From Arthrobacter bambusae (GTDB lineage: Bacteria > Actinomycetota > Actinomycetes > Actinomycetales > Micrococcaceae), in the NCBI RefSeq assembly GCF_030812595.1, contig NZ_JAUSSZ010000005.1:62001-126000 (forward strand): DNA of 64,000 bases. Direction: 5' to 3'. Position 1 is the first letter of the stretch; the number at the start of each line of letters is the position of its first letter. Positions 46,981 through 55,636 of this stretch are shown in pieces. The position numbers and the translations under genes are program-made. The notes under the pieces are model-generated. The model was given only the letters and a program-made list of their open reading frames with translations, searched no databases and was not told the origin of the DNA.

Positions 46981-48494
46981 CGACGACCTCCCGAAACACG
47001 GCGCAGCACGCTTGCGCCTTTACGCAACACGGAAGCAGCTTTGAATGATCGTGATTGCACGATTCGTTCCCTTTCGTCCAGCGCTTCATTCCTTTCATGC
47101 AACAGCAGATCGCGTTGCGAGCGGACATCGTCCCACTCCGTCCATAGGCGGGCGATTCCGCCGCTCAGGGCACGGAACTGGAGCCGTTGCCCCTTGGCCT
47201 GCTTGGCCCACTCCGAGTCCGACCCTAGCGTCACGACGTCTTCCAGCCCCTTCGCTGCTTCGGCCCCAGCCGCCGAGAAGATGCTTGCGACGGCGTCCCA
47301 CCAGTTCTCGTGAACGGCGCGTATCCGGGGACGCAGCGATTCAAGGTGTTCCCGGAACTCCGTGCGCCTCGCCCACGCCTCGGCGATGGCAAGGTCGAAA
47401 CCGCCGATGTCGAGGCTGCTCAGCGGTAAGGCCCAGTCCTGCACGCCCCAGTTGTCCATGGCTCCGTGCAGTCTCACGTCCGAGTAGAAGTCATTCGCGA
47501 GCGCAACGACGGGCACGCCGGCCGCAAGGCCGAAGACCACAGGGTGGTAGCGATTTGTCAGCACCAGTTCTGCTCCCACGGTCAATGCCGCGGCTGCGGG
47601 AGCCGGAAGTACCGGGCACAGTCGAATCCGACCGCTCCGGGAGTGTGCCAGAACTGTCTCATGGGACTCGTGGTCACCGCCCTGGCCATCTTGGCCAAGA
47701 GGACCCACGTGCGGGACCAAATACACGGGAAGCCCTGTCAGCTCCACGGCCCGGTCCAACACTTCTCCCAGCTTCGCTAGGCTGCGGGTGCCGTCCCGCC
47801 AGGATTCGGGACCAAAGGTCGCCGCAATGTAAGGTCCGGTGGGAAACTCGAATTCCTCCGCGCCTGGACCTTTCACATCGGCCGGCCCGTGCGGGGCAAG
47901 GAAGCTGGCATCGTCCAGGACCCTCGTCAATTTCCCTGAATCCAGGCCCATCTGGAAGCCCAGCGCATAAGACGATGGCTCCCGCGCGCCCACCAATGCG
48001 GCGTAATCCAAGAGCTCGTGAAGAATGTGCTGGTCCTGCGGCAGCAGCGTGGGACCGAAGGTCTGGCCGCTCACAACCAAGGGCTTGCCCAGTTCCTTTG
48101 CGATGAGGCCCAACGCCGCGCGTTCATAGAGCAACCATCCATACAATGAATTCATGTTGCCGCCGCCCGCGATCAGCACGCCGTCGGCCGACTTCACTTC
48201 GTCGATGACCCGCCACACGGAATCTTCTGCGGCTAAGGCGGTCCGGTCGCCGCGAGCCGCCCTGCGGACGAGTTCCAAGTGCCTGCTCCGCTCCGCTGGC
48301 GGCCAAGGGAACACCAAGGTGTCTATCGCGTCCATGCCGTAAAGTTCCCGGGTCTGTTCCGGGTCCCGGGTGAGGAGGACGATTCCGGCGTGCAAACGGG
48401 CCCGAAGTTCATCGGCCGCTGCGATTGCCATTGCCTCGTCACCTACGTGGTAGGCCACCTGGCCCAGGTCGCCTTGCACCAGAATCTTCAACAC
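46977..48494 (-). CDS. Polysaccharide pyruvyl transferase family protein
   Basis: 505-residue member of the family that adds ketal-linked pyruvate to polysaccharides (CsaB-like). N-terminal VLKILVQGDLGQVAYHVGDE, then ADGVLIAGGGNMNSLYGW, SGQTFGP and the C-terminal LVLTNRYHPVVFGLAAGVPVVAL agree with the family. The last ~130 residues form an added helical, Arg/Glu-rich region. GTG 48494 is chosen because GGAAGG lies five bases before it; a longer frame begins at 48548. Operon with the GT2 gene. Confidence 0.8.
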   Translation of the reverse strand: MLKILVQGDLGQVAYHVGDEAMAIAAADELRARLHAGIVLLTRDPEQTRELYGMDAIDTLVFPWPPAERSRHLELVRRAARGDRTALAAEDSVWRVIDEVKSADGVLIAGGGNMNSLYGWLLYERAALGLIAKELGKPLVVSGQTFGPTLLPQDQHILHELLDYAALVGAREPSSYALGFQMGLDSGKLTRVLDDASFLAPHGPADVKGPGAEEFEFPTGPYIAATFGPESWRDGTRSLAKLGEVLDRAVELTGLPVYLVPHVGPLGQDGQGGDHESHETVLAHSRSGRIRLCPVLPAPAAAALTVGAELVLTNRYHPVVFGLAAGVPVVALANDFYSDVRLHGAMDNWGVQDWALPLSSLDIGGFDLAIAEAWARRTEFREHLESLRPRIRAVHENWWDAVASIFSAAGAEAAKGLEDVVTLGSDSEWAKQAKGQRLQFRALSGGIARLWTEWDDVRSQRDLLLHERNEALDERERIVQSRSFKAASVLRKGASVLRRVSGGRR

Positions 48495-48642
48495 TCGGTC
48501 CTTCCCTAACAGGTGCGCAGCGGCTGCCTTGGCCAGGCGCCTAAGCACTTCCGGATGCGCTGGAACAGCCTATCGTTCTTCCCTTGAGACTCCGAACCGT
48601 TGCGCTTCTCCGGGTTTTGTACGCGGACACCCAGGAAATGCC

Positions 48643-48888
48643 ATGGTGGGAATGATACGAGTAGCCGATATTTCCAATGGAGTAATGAGCCGTCCAAGTA
48701 GGGTGGTCGGCACGCTGTTTGGGCGGTATCGGCAGGAATACCTTGCTGCTATGGACGCGAATAGTATGGAACGAGTGTGGCATGGGGCCCACAGGAAAGC
48801 CCAAGCGAAGAACTGGTCTTTGATCTTTGTTTGGGCAATTCTCGGTATCATGTCGATTTCGGTTCTCATCGCAGCGGTACCCAAATGA
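48643..48888 (+). CDS. Small hypothetical membrane protein
   Basis: 81 residues: a basic, amphipathic N-terminal part (SRPSRVVGTLFGRYRQEYL) and one C-terminal membrane helix (WSLIFVWAILGIMSISVLIAAV). AGGAA precedes ATG 48643, and a strong terminator follows the stop, which supports a real gene. Base composition is lower in GC than its neighbours, so it may be acquired. No family recognised. Confidence 0.55.
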   Translation: MVGMIRVADISNGVMSRPSRVVGTLFGRYRQEYLAAMDANSMERVWHGAHRKAQAKNWSLIFVWAILGIMSISVLIAAVPK

Positions 48889-48911
48889 TGCGATGACCAG
48901 GCCAACGGTAC

Positions 48912-48953
48912 AAAAAAAGCTCGGCCCGGATTTCCGGGTCCGAGCTTTCTTTT
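48912..48953 (+). terminator. Intrinsic terminator
   Basis: AAAGCTCGGCCCGG (48916-48929) pairs with CCGGGTCCGAGCTTT (48934-48948) with one bulged T, then CTTTT. An A-tract before the stem means it can also work on the minus strand. Confidence 0.85.
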
Positions 48954-48955
48954 AT

Positions 48956-49037
48956 TTGCCTCGCGCTATTGCCTCGTACTAATTGCCTCGTACTATTTGC
49001 CTGGTACTAATTGCCTCGTACTATTTGCCTGGTACCT
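48956..49037. repeat. 14-bp tandem repeat, six units
   Basis: Units of TTGCCTCGTACTAA-type begin at 48956, 48969, 48983, 48997, 49011 and 49025, with C/G variation at position 7. No coding frame uses it. Confidence 0.8.
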
Positions 49038-49098
49038 TTTCCAACTTCATATAGACAGCCGTGAACGCCGCAGCATGGCTGCGGTGGAGCATTCGGCC

Positions 49099-49236
49099 TT
49101 ACTGCATCAGTCCCGCGACCGCGGCGAGAATTGTCGCGGCGACGAGGACGAACAACAATCCCACAACCACGAATTCCGCCCGGCGGACCCGATGCTGGCT
49201 CCGGCGCCATTCGCGCCTGCTCTCCAAGGTGATCAT
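49099..49236 (-). CDS. 45-residue leaderless membrane peptide
   Basis: ATG 49236 to TAA 49099 codes for a basic N-terminal half (SRREWRRSQHRVRRAE) and one membrane helix (FVVVGLLFVLVAATILAAVA), ending GLMQ. TAGCCT (minus strand, 49248-49243) ends six bases before the ATG, the same geometry as six larger genes of this window, so leaderless expression is well supported. It is below usual length cut-offs. Function unknown. Confidence 0.6.
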   Translation of the reverse strand: MITLESRREWRRSQHRVRRAEFVVVGLLFVLVAATILAAVAGLMQ

Positions 49237-49271
49237 GCTTCGAGGCTAAGTCCGGCCCCGTGCCCAAAATA

Positions 49272-49286
49272 GAGTGGTCGCTACTC
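49272..49286. promoter_or_regulatory. GAGTRG-N3-CTACTC dyad
   Basis: GAGTGGTCGCTACTC, the most symmetric copy of a motif found at five other places. It is 24 bp upstream of the -10 box of the 45-codon gene. Confidence 0.45.
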
Positions 49287-49304
49287 GACCTCGCCCTACC
49301 CGCA

Positions 49305-49817
49305 CTAGAGAGCCCGGAACGCCGTTTGGCTCGCCTCGGCCTGGTGCAAGGCGTCCTCCGCGGCAACCCACGCAAGCATCGCGCACTTTACCCGGGCAGG
49401 ATATTTGGCGACTCCGGCAAGGGCGGCAGCGTCCTGGAGCAGTTCCTCATCCGCTTCCAACTTGCCCCGCGAACGCATCAATTCCCGGAAGTGATCGATC
49501 ATGTGGCGAAAGGACAGCGGCGACATACCCGGCGCCATTTCACTGAGGATGGACGCCGACGCCATCGAAATGGCACAGCCCTCACCGTCCCAGTGGATTT
49601 CCGTGACGGCCTGTCCGTCCCCGGCGGTGCCCAGGCTCAGCCGGAGGGTGATCTCGTCCCCGCAAACGGGATTGAGCTGGTGGCTCTGTCCCGTGAGGCC
49701 TTGTCCCGTAGCAGGCTCGCCTGTCGCGACGTCCGGAAGGCTGGCAAGGTCTGCGCCGGTGCGGGCCCTGGAGTGCTCCAGGATCAACTGTTGGTACAAG
49801 GAGTCAAGGCCGCTCAT
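49305..49817 (-). CDS. sufU: Fe-S cluster assembly sulfur-transfer protein SufU
   Basis: 170-residue SufU. It accepts persulfide sulfur from SufS and passes it to the cluster scaffold. The zinc/persulfide ligands are visible as NPVCGDEI, GEGCAISMASAS and RVKCAMLAW, and LYQQLILEHSRA at the N terminus is typical. Its ATG overlaps the sufS stop (ATGA), so they are coupled. The sufBCD genes are not in this window. Confidence 0.92.
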   Translation of the reverse strand: MSGLDSLYQQLILEHSRARTGADLASLPDVATGEPATGQGLTGQSHQLNPVCGDEITLRLSLGTAGDGQAVTEIHWDGEGCAISMASASILSEMAPGMSPLSFRHMIDHFRELMRSRGKLEADEELLQDAAALAGVAKYPARVKCAMLAWVAAEDALHQAEASQTAFRAL

Positions 49818-51148
49818 GATGCGGCTCCAGAAGCCGTTACCCCGAAGTAGGGCCTGACCTGGGCAACGGCCTCAACCAGCAGGTCGACCTCCTCTGAAGT
49901 GGTGTACAGGTACGTACTGGCCCGGGTGGAAGCGCTTAGGCCCAGCCTGCGGTGCAAGGGCTGGGCGCAGTGGTGACCCACCCGGACAGCTATGCCTAGA
50001 TTGTCGAGGTACTGCCCGACGTCGTGCGCGTGCACTCCGGCAACGTCGAATGCGGCAAGGCCCGTCCGTTCTTCCCCCGGCCCGGGTCCCAGCACACGGA
50101 CGCCGTCAATGGCGCTGAGGCCCGTGACCAGCCTTTGGCCGAGCTCGGCCTCACGAAGGGCGATCCTGCGCATTCCCGTTTCGCTGAGGTAGTTTACTGC
50201 GGCAGCGAGCGCCACCGCCTGCGAAATAGGCGGGGTTCCGGCCTCGAAACGCTGGGGTGCGGGCAGGTATCGGGCTTCTTCCATGGTCACCGTGGTGATC
50301 ATGGAACCGCCGGTCAGGAACGGCGGCATGGCATTGAGCAGTTCGCGGCGTCCGTAGACCGCGCCGATCCCCGTGGGCCCGAGCATTTTGTGGCCTGAGA
50401 ATACGGCGAAGTCCACGTCCAGGGCCTTGAAGTCCAAGGGCAGGTGCGGCGCGGACTGGCAAGCGTCAAGGACCACCAAGGCGCCTACTTCGCGTGCCAT
50501 CCGGACCAACACGTCCACGGGGTTGATGTTGCCCAGCACATTGGAAGTATGGGTGAAGGCCAGGATCCTGGTGCGCGAGGTCATGAGGCGTGCCGCCTCC
50601 TCGAGCCGCAGCGCGCCGGCGTCGTCAAGGGGAATGTACTTGAGTGTCGCCCCGGTCCGCCGGCACAGTTCCTGCCAAGGGATCAGGTTGGCATGGTGTT
50701 CCATTTCGGTGACAAGCACTTCGTCGCCCGGCTTCAGGGCAAATCGCTCCGCGCCCCCGGCTGCCCGGTCCACGCTGGCATTCGAGAACGAATAGGCCAG
50801 GAGGTTCAGTCCTGCTGTGGCGTTGGCCGTCCAGACCAGCTCATCGTCCTGCACGCCCACAAAACGCGCCACCGTGGCACGAGCGTCTTCGAAAGCGTCG
50901 GTGGCCTCGACCGCAAGGTGGTGCGCTCCGCGATGGACGGCGGAGTTCCGCTGCTCATAGAATTCCTGCTCGGCCTCGAGCACGCTCCGGGGGTTCTGCG
51001 AGGTGGCTCCCGAGTCAAGGTAGATCAGCGGTTTGCCATTGATTTCCTGCTCAAGAACGGGGAAGTCGTTGCGGATACGACGGACTTCATCGTCATCGAG
51101 TGCGGAAACCTGGGCATCTCCCCACGCGGGGGTGGAAACCATTGTCAA
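49814..51148 (-). CDS. sufS: Cysteine desulfurase SufS
   Basis: 444-residue PLP enzyme that releases sulfur from cysteine as a persulfide. The PLP-binding Lys is in FSGHKMLGPTG, the His in TEMEHHANLIPWQ, and the active Cys in VGHHCAQPLHRR. The start is TTG 51148 with AAGGAG eight bases upstream; ATG 51142 is an alternative. The operon partner is SufU. Confidence 0.93.
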   Translation of the reverse strand: MTMVSTPAWGDAQVSALDDDEVRRIRNDFPVLEQEINGKPLIYLDSGATSQNPRSVLEAEQEFYEQRNSAVHRGAHHLAVEATDAFEDARATVARFVGVQDDELVWTANATAGLNLLAYSFSNASVDRAAGGAERFALKPGDEVLVTEMEHHANLIPWQELCRRTGATLKYIPLDDAGALRLEEAARLMTSRTRILAFTHTSNVLGNINPVDVLVRMAREVGALVVLDACQSAPHLPLDFKALDVDFAVFSGHKMLGPTGIGAVYGRRELLNAMPPFLTGGSMITTVTMEEARYLPAPQRFEAGTPPISQAVALAAAVNYLSETGMRRIALREAELGQRLVTGLSAIDGVRVLGPGPGEERTGLAAFDVAGVHAHDVGQYLDNLGIAVRVGHHCAQPLHRRLGLSASTRASTYLYTTSEEVDLLVEAVAQVRPYFGVTASGAAS

Positions 51149-51302
51149 AACGGGTGCTCCTTGTGAGGACTACGTGTTGTGAGGGCTGCATGTTGTCAGG
51201 GCTGCATGGCACTCGCCAGAGGCTGACCGCCGCGAGTGGCGGTGTCACCTAGTAATTGTCCCACCAATCCGCGTGCCTGCCTTCATCCGCTGGCCGCCGG
51301 CC

Positions 51303-53960
51303 CTACTCCTCCTCCGGCTTCGCCAGTTCGTCCCATAGTTCGGAAAGCTTCTGCCGGCGCGAAACTCCGAGCTTGCCATACACCCTCTGCAGGTGGGCGT
51401 TGACGGTGTTCACTGCGATGCCCAGCCGAGCAGCCACCTCGGCGCTGCTCAGCCCGGAGGCCACCAACGCAGTCACCTCGCGTTCACGCTGGGAAAGCTT
51501 GACGACGCCGGGAAGGGCCGAGGACGCGGGCTCCGGACCCACCGGGCGGGGCTCGTCAAAAGCGAAAGCTTCCTCCTGGTCAAACGCCTGCTGAGGCTCA
51601 CTGGTGCTTAGCTGTCCTGTTCCCATTTCCTGTCCCGCTTCCTCTCCCGACGGCATGCCTGACTCGACACTCCACACCAGCTCCGACACCCCCGCGCCCA
51701 ACTGCCGGTATCCCCTGCTTCCGGTACGGGCGGCCAGGCCGAGATTCAACATTTCGAGCGCCCGGTGTCCCTTCTTGGCCGCAGAACCGGCAAGCTGGAG
51801 CAGTTTCCGGTGCGAGTGTTCCGTGCCAAGCAGCACTGACCGGGCGGCGGACGAGTAGCTCTCGGCGAGCTGCGAGGCAAGGTAGTTCCCGCTGCTGGCC
51901 CGGGAATCGTAGGCCGCCAAGGCGCGACGTACTTGGTTGACATCGCCCAGCAACCAGGCAGCCGCAGCAAGTCCTCCGAGAGCCGGTGGCAGGAGCCCGT
52001 CGGGGTCGGCCTCATCCAGCCGGGCCTTGGCCTGGCGGAACTGCTCACACGCCAGTTCCAGGCTCCCCTGCCTGGCAAGCACGAGCGCCCTGTAGAGATG
52101 CGCAGACCCACCGAAATAGCTCATCCGGTTGCTGTAGCTGGAACTGCCGGCGCAGAACATCTCCGGGCCACCCCATTGCCCGCGCCAGATCAGATTGGAC
52201 CCGTGGATCGTCAAGACAGCGGAGTGGAAGTCCACAGGGCACCGTGGCAGCCGCCCCAAGGCCTCGAGGGCCAGGGTCGAGAGGGCGACGGCGTCCGCGA
52301 ACCGTCCGCTGACGGCCAGCCCTTGGGAGACGAGCGCCATCAACAGCACGCCGGCCTGGGTAGGCGGCATTGGATGGCGTTCGCTAGGCGATCCGGGATC
52401 GACCAACTGGCTATGGCAAAGCCTCTGGAACAGCTCACCGCTGGCTGAAGGCCAGCTGCCATTCTGGGCATCCAGATAAAGCTGGAGGACATCCAGTTCG
52501 TCACGGACGGCGGCATAGCCGGAATAGGCGGCCTCGCCCGGCGCGATGCCGACGGCGGCATCCTCCAGCCGTCGTCGGGCATCCTGGAGGACCGCCTGCA
52601 GCCCGCTGGCTCCGGGAGCTGTCGGCAAGAGCGCTTGCAGCAGAAGCCACACGGCGTGGGCGAAGTCCAAACTCAGGACGTCGGGAGTGTTTGCCACCAA
52701 ACCCTTCAGGATCGTCACGGCCCCCGGGAAATCCCTTGTCTGGTAAAGGGCGCGTGCCAGCTCCACACCTGCGGCCAGTCCGAGTTCCGGCGTCCTCACC
52801 GCCTCCGCGGACCGCCGCGCCCTCCGGTGGTCGTGAACGTCGTTTGCGGCAACGGCCACCGCCAAAAGATCGGCGTCGGGCACCGTCAAGCCGCTTGCCT
52901 GTTCGAGGTCCACGCGACGGAACAACGTCCAGAGCGAGTCATCACCAGCGGGTGAGGACGCCGCGTAGATGCTCCGGTGGAGTTCGAGGATCCTTGCAGG
53001 TCCGAGCTGTTGCCGGGCCAACCTCCCCTCGATGGCGTGACTGAGGGTCGCCGCCTCCTGGTTGTCCTTCTGGACACGGATCGTTCCGTCAGCCCGCAGC
53101 GCTTCGATCGCCCGCTTTTGGACTAGTTGTTCGAGGACCGCCAGGGGTATCGGCTCCCCCACCGCCAAGAGGTCCACCACCTGCCGCTGTGGCACGGAAT
53201 AGCCCTCAAGCCGGTGGCGGGTCAGCTCGAGCGCTTGCGAACCGTCCATGCGGATCGGTCCGGACAACATCCAGGAACCAGCCTGCTCCACGATCTCGCC
53301 ACGTGCCGCGGCTTCGTCCAGGAGCAACTTCGCGGTCTGCAGGTTACCCCCGGTGAGGATATGGATTTCCCGGACCAGGCTGCGGGCAGAGCGCCCCCCG
53401 AGGCGATCATCAAGGAACTCGCGAAGCTGCTCCTCCGTGAGATCGTCCAGGGTCACAACGGACAGCTGCCGCGAAACCACCGACTCCATGAGTTCCATCC
53501 GCAACGGCCGGTCCGAGCGGTGTGTCGCAATGAGGCGGATATCCGGTTCAACAAGCAGCTGGTTCAGGAGCCAAAGGGACATGTCATCCAGGAAATCGAT
53601 GTTGTCCAGCACGAGCAACGCTGGGGATCCGGACGCAGCGGCGCCACGCACTGCCTTGCGGCAAGCCGCGACGATCGAGCCCGGCCACACCTTGGTCCTG
53701 GCCGGCAGGTCCGGCACAAGCGCCATGGCTATGCCAAACGGAATGTCCGCGAATGACTCCGAGACGTTGTGGGCGATCACGCTGAAGGAACCGCTCAGCA
53801 CTGAAGCCGCGGCGTCCAAGAGAGTGGTCATTCCGGAACCCCCCGGGCCCGAGACGATAATCCCGGCCGGTTCCGGCCCTGACAAGGCAATAACAATCTC
53901 CTGGAGCTCGGCTGCCCGAATAATCGGGGGCGAGGTGTGGGTCCCTTCGGTATCGTCCAT
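51303..53960 (-). CDS. Large LuxR (LAL-type) ATPase regulator
   Basis: 885 residues. An N-terminal AAA/STAND-type ATPase has Walker A SGPGGSGMTTLLDAA (residue ~37) and Walker B PALLVLDNIDFLDD; a long helical middle resembles TPR-like repeats; the C-terminal LuxR helix-turn-helix (residues ~815-875) reads LSQREREVTALVASGLSS and TVNAHLQRVYGKLGV. Such LAL proteins sense a ligand or partner and activate transcription. It is divergent from a secreted-protein gene across a 440-bp region with a dyad motif and a structured element, so control of the surface genes is plausible but unproven. Confidence 0.88.
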   Translation of the reverse strand: MDDTEGTHTSPPIIRAAELQEIVIALSGPEPAGIIVSGPGGSGMTTLLDAAASVLSGSFSVIAHNVSESFADIPFGIAMALVPDLPARTKVWPGSIVAACRKAVRGAAASGSPALLVLDNIDFLDDMSLWLLNQLLVEPDIRLIATHRSDRPLRMELMESVVSRQLSVVTLDDLTEEQLREFLDDRLGGRSARSLVREIHILTGGNLQTAKLLLDEAAARGEIVEQAGSWMLSGPIRMDGSQALELTRHRLEGYSVPQRQVVDLLAVGEPIPLAVLEQLVQKRAIEALRADGTIRVQKDNQEAATLSHAIEGRLARQQLGPARILELHRSIYAASSPAGDDSLWTLFRRVDLEQASGLTVPDADLLAVAVAANDVHDHRRARRSAEAVRTPELGLAAGVELARALYQTRDFPGAVTILKGLVANTPDVLSLDFAHAVWLLLQALLPTAPGASGLQAVLQDARRRLEDAAVGIAPGEAAYSGYAAVRDELDVLQLYLDAQNGSWPSASGELFQRLCHSQLVDPGSPSERHPMPPTQAGVLLMALVSQGLAVSGRFADAVALSTLALEALGRLPRCPVDFHSAVLTIHGSNLIWRGQWGGPEMFCAGSSSYSNRMSYFGGSAHLYRALVLARQGSLELACEQFRQAKARLDEADPDGLLPPALGGLAAAAWLLGDVNQVRRALAAYDSRASSGNYLASQLAESYSSAARSVLLGTEHSHRKLLQLAGSAAKKGHRALEMLNLGLAARTGSRGYRQLGAGVSELVWSVESGMPSGEEAGQEMGTGQLSTSEPQQAFDQEEAFAFDEPRPVGPEPASSALPGVVKLSQREREVTALVASGLSSAEVAARLGIAVNTVNAHLQRVYGKLGVSRRQKLSELWDELAKPEEE

Positions 53961-54061
53961 GGTCCTGTCTCATCTTCGGGCCGCCGGACACACGTTCCTG
54001 ACGGCTTTGGCACGGACCGGTGTCATTTCCACACGTTACCTCCGGGTTTCAGTCCTGGATT

Positions 54062-54076
54062 GAGTGGTAACTACTT
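54062..54076. promoter_or_regulatory. GAGTRG-N3-CTACTC-like dyad
   Basis: GAGTGGTAACTACTT, followed by GGTTT. The same 20 bases minus one A occur on the minus strand at 35471-35489. Confidence 0.45.
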
Positions 54077-54101
54077 GGTTTTCCGGGGCTACTTGCGCGA
54101 T

Positions 54102-54174
54102 AAATCCGCGCTCCACGGAGCTCCCGGGTGAGCTGCCCTGGCTTCGTTTCCAGCCCGGTTCACCCGACGGATTT
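54102..54174. other. Predicted three-way-junction structure
   Basis: P1 AAATCCG (54102-54108) pairs with CGGATTT (54168-54174). Inside it are P2 GCTC-CACG-GAGC (54110-54121) and P3, an arm from CGGGTGAGCTG (54125) to CGGTTCACCCG (54166) with CTGG/CCAG inner pairing. It lies between the divergent LuxR and secreted-protein genes. It could be a cis-acting RNA leader of the plus-strand gene. The remaining ~330 bases of this gap show no gene. Confidence 0.4.
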
Positions 54175-54400
54175 GCGTCCGCTGTTATCGCCCTGTGATC
54201 TGACTGTGTAAGCTGGTGCCGCAAGAGTAAGTTCCGGCTGGCTACTTCTGGGGAGTTGAAGCGCAGCCGATTTTCGCAACGACTCTGTCGTCACACACCC
54301 TTTGGCCGTGTGCGACTCTGCGGCATTTTCGCCGCAGATCGCCTTTATCCATGCCCAGGTCTCGTATGTCTATGTCCCCAACAGATATGTCATCCAAAAT

Positions 54401-55477
54401 ATGAAACACCTGTTCACAGCGCTCGTCGCCGTCGCACTTCTTGCCTTCGGCGGTTTCGCCACCATCTCGGCTGTCCAGTCGTCACACAAGTCCTCCTATC
54501 AAGCCGGCAGCCGCCCGTCGAGCACAAGTACGCGGCCAGCTCCGTCGCCGACCGTTTCTTCCACCCCCAAGGGCACTTCGACGCCGACGCCCAGCAACAT
54601 CCCGGTCGCTGCGACGACAAGCAAGCCGGCCCCGGCCACAACACCCGCAAGCGCGCCCGCTCCAGCCACGACGAGCGCACCCGCACCAACGGCAGCCCCG
54701 CTGCCTGTCACGGGAACATATCCGCTGCACACCAATATCGTGAGCACCACCTTCTGGGTGGGCGAAATCTTCAATGCCAGCCTCTCGGACGGCTCCCAGG
54801 TCTGCTCCACCTACAACGGCCAATGGGCTTTGCAGCACACTGGCGTCAATATGGGAACCACTCCGTCCGGCGCGAGCGGCTGCCCCGGCAGCACTTACGG
54901 CGGTTGTGACGGAGTCAGTTCCGGCACCGCCTCGAATTTCCAGTGCGCCACGGAAAAGCGCGTTGCCAGCAACGGGTACTTCCCGCTGCACCAACCCAAG
55001 CCCTTGCAGAACCCGTTCTACTTGGATCTGCCGTACGACGACGTCAATGACAGCACCGCTTTCGCCGAGCGTTGCAATGTAATTCCTTGGGCCGCCGCGG
55101 ACAACGCCAAGACAGGCGTCAACCACTGTGCAGACTCGAGCTACAGCTACATGAAGAACGCGTGGGTCCAGATCACCGGCCCCAATGGCGGCGTGTGCTA
55201 CGGACAAGTTGAAGATGCCGGCCCCTCCAGCGGTTCCCTGTACCACGATTCTGCCTACGTGTTCGGGGCAAACAACGCCCGGCCCGCCAACAAATCCTTC
55301 TCCGGCGACCCGAGCCAGGGCGCAGGCATGGATGTGTCGCCTGCCTTGAACGGTTGCCTGGGCTTCGCTGAATTGAACGGCGACAATGACCACGTATCGT
55401 GGCGCTTCGTTGACCGAGCCAGCGTGCCGGCCGGTCCGTGGCTCAACGTTGTCACTACTTCGGGAGTGGCCAACTAA
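54401..55477 (+). CDS. Secreted protein with predicted double-psi beta-barrel-like domain, paralogue 1
   Basis: 358 residues. A signal peptide or anchor (HLFTALVAVALLAFGGFATIS) is followed by a ~75-residue Ser/Thr/Pro/Ala linker and a Cys-rich domain from residue ~105: VSTTFWVGEIF, YGGCDGV, NPFYLDLPYDDVND, CYGQVEDAGP, GAGMDVSPALNGCLGF, VPAGPWLNVV. The V-x-D-x-GP...MDVSPA pattern resembles RlpA/expansin double-psi barrels; this is inference. It is a close paralogue of the lipoprotein at 60305-61081. ATG 54401 has no clear ribosome site. Confidence 0.7.
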   Translation: MKHLFTALVAVALLAFGGFATISAVQSSHKSSYQAGSRPSSTSTRPAPSPTVSSTPKGTSTPTPSNIPVAATTSKPAPATTPASAPAPATTSAPAPTAAPLPVTGTYPLHTNIVSTTFWVGEIFNASLSDGSQVCSTYNGQWALQHTGVNMGTTPSGASGCPGSTYGGCDGVSSGTASNFQCATEKRVASNGYFPLHQPKPLQNPFYLDLPYDDVNDSTAFAERCNVIPWAAADNAKTGVNHCADSSYSYMKNAWVQITGPNGGVCYGQVEDAGPSSGSLYHDSAYVFGANNARPANKSFSGDPSQGAGMDVSPALNGCLGFAELNGDNDHVSWRFVDRASVPAGPWLNVVTTSGVAN

Positions 55478-55541
55478 CGCCACACGCGTTCCCGGGAGCC
55501 GCAGTTCAGCGGGATACTGCTACGCGCTCCGGCAGTGTCGG

Positions 55542-55584
55542 ACGCCCGTGCCACCCAGCCGCAATGGCTGTATGGCACGGGCGT
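55542..55584. terminator. Bidirectional hairpin between convergent genes
   Basis: A 12-bp stem (55542-55553 with 55573-55584) encloses an inner CAGCC/GGCTG stem. It lies between the secreted-protein gene and the glycosyltransferase gene end. Confidence 0.75.
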
Positions 55585-55604
55585 TCGCGTGTCCGGTCAC
55601 TCGC

Positions 55605-55636
55605 CCGGGCTGTGTCCTAGCCGGGCTGTGTCCTAG
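55605..55636. repeat. Exact 16-bp tandem duplication
   Basis: CCGGGCTGTGTCCTAG occurs twice in a row. The second copy contains the stop codon of the glycosyltransferase gene on the minus strand. Confidence 0.8.

Noticed and set aside
48956..49037. CRISPR array
   Set aside because: The 14-bp units abut each other with no spacers.
54102..54174. Known c-di-AMP (ydaO) or c-di-GMP riboswitch
   Set aside because: The conserved sequence blocks of these classes are not recognisable; only the stems are supported.
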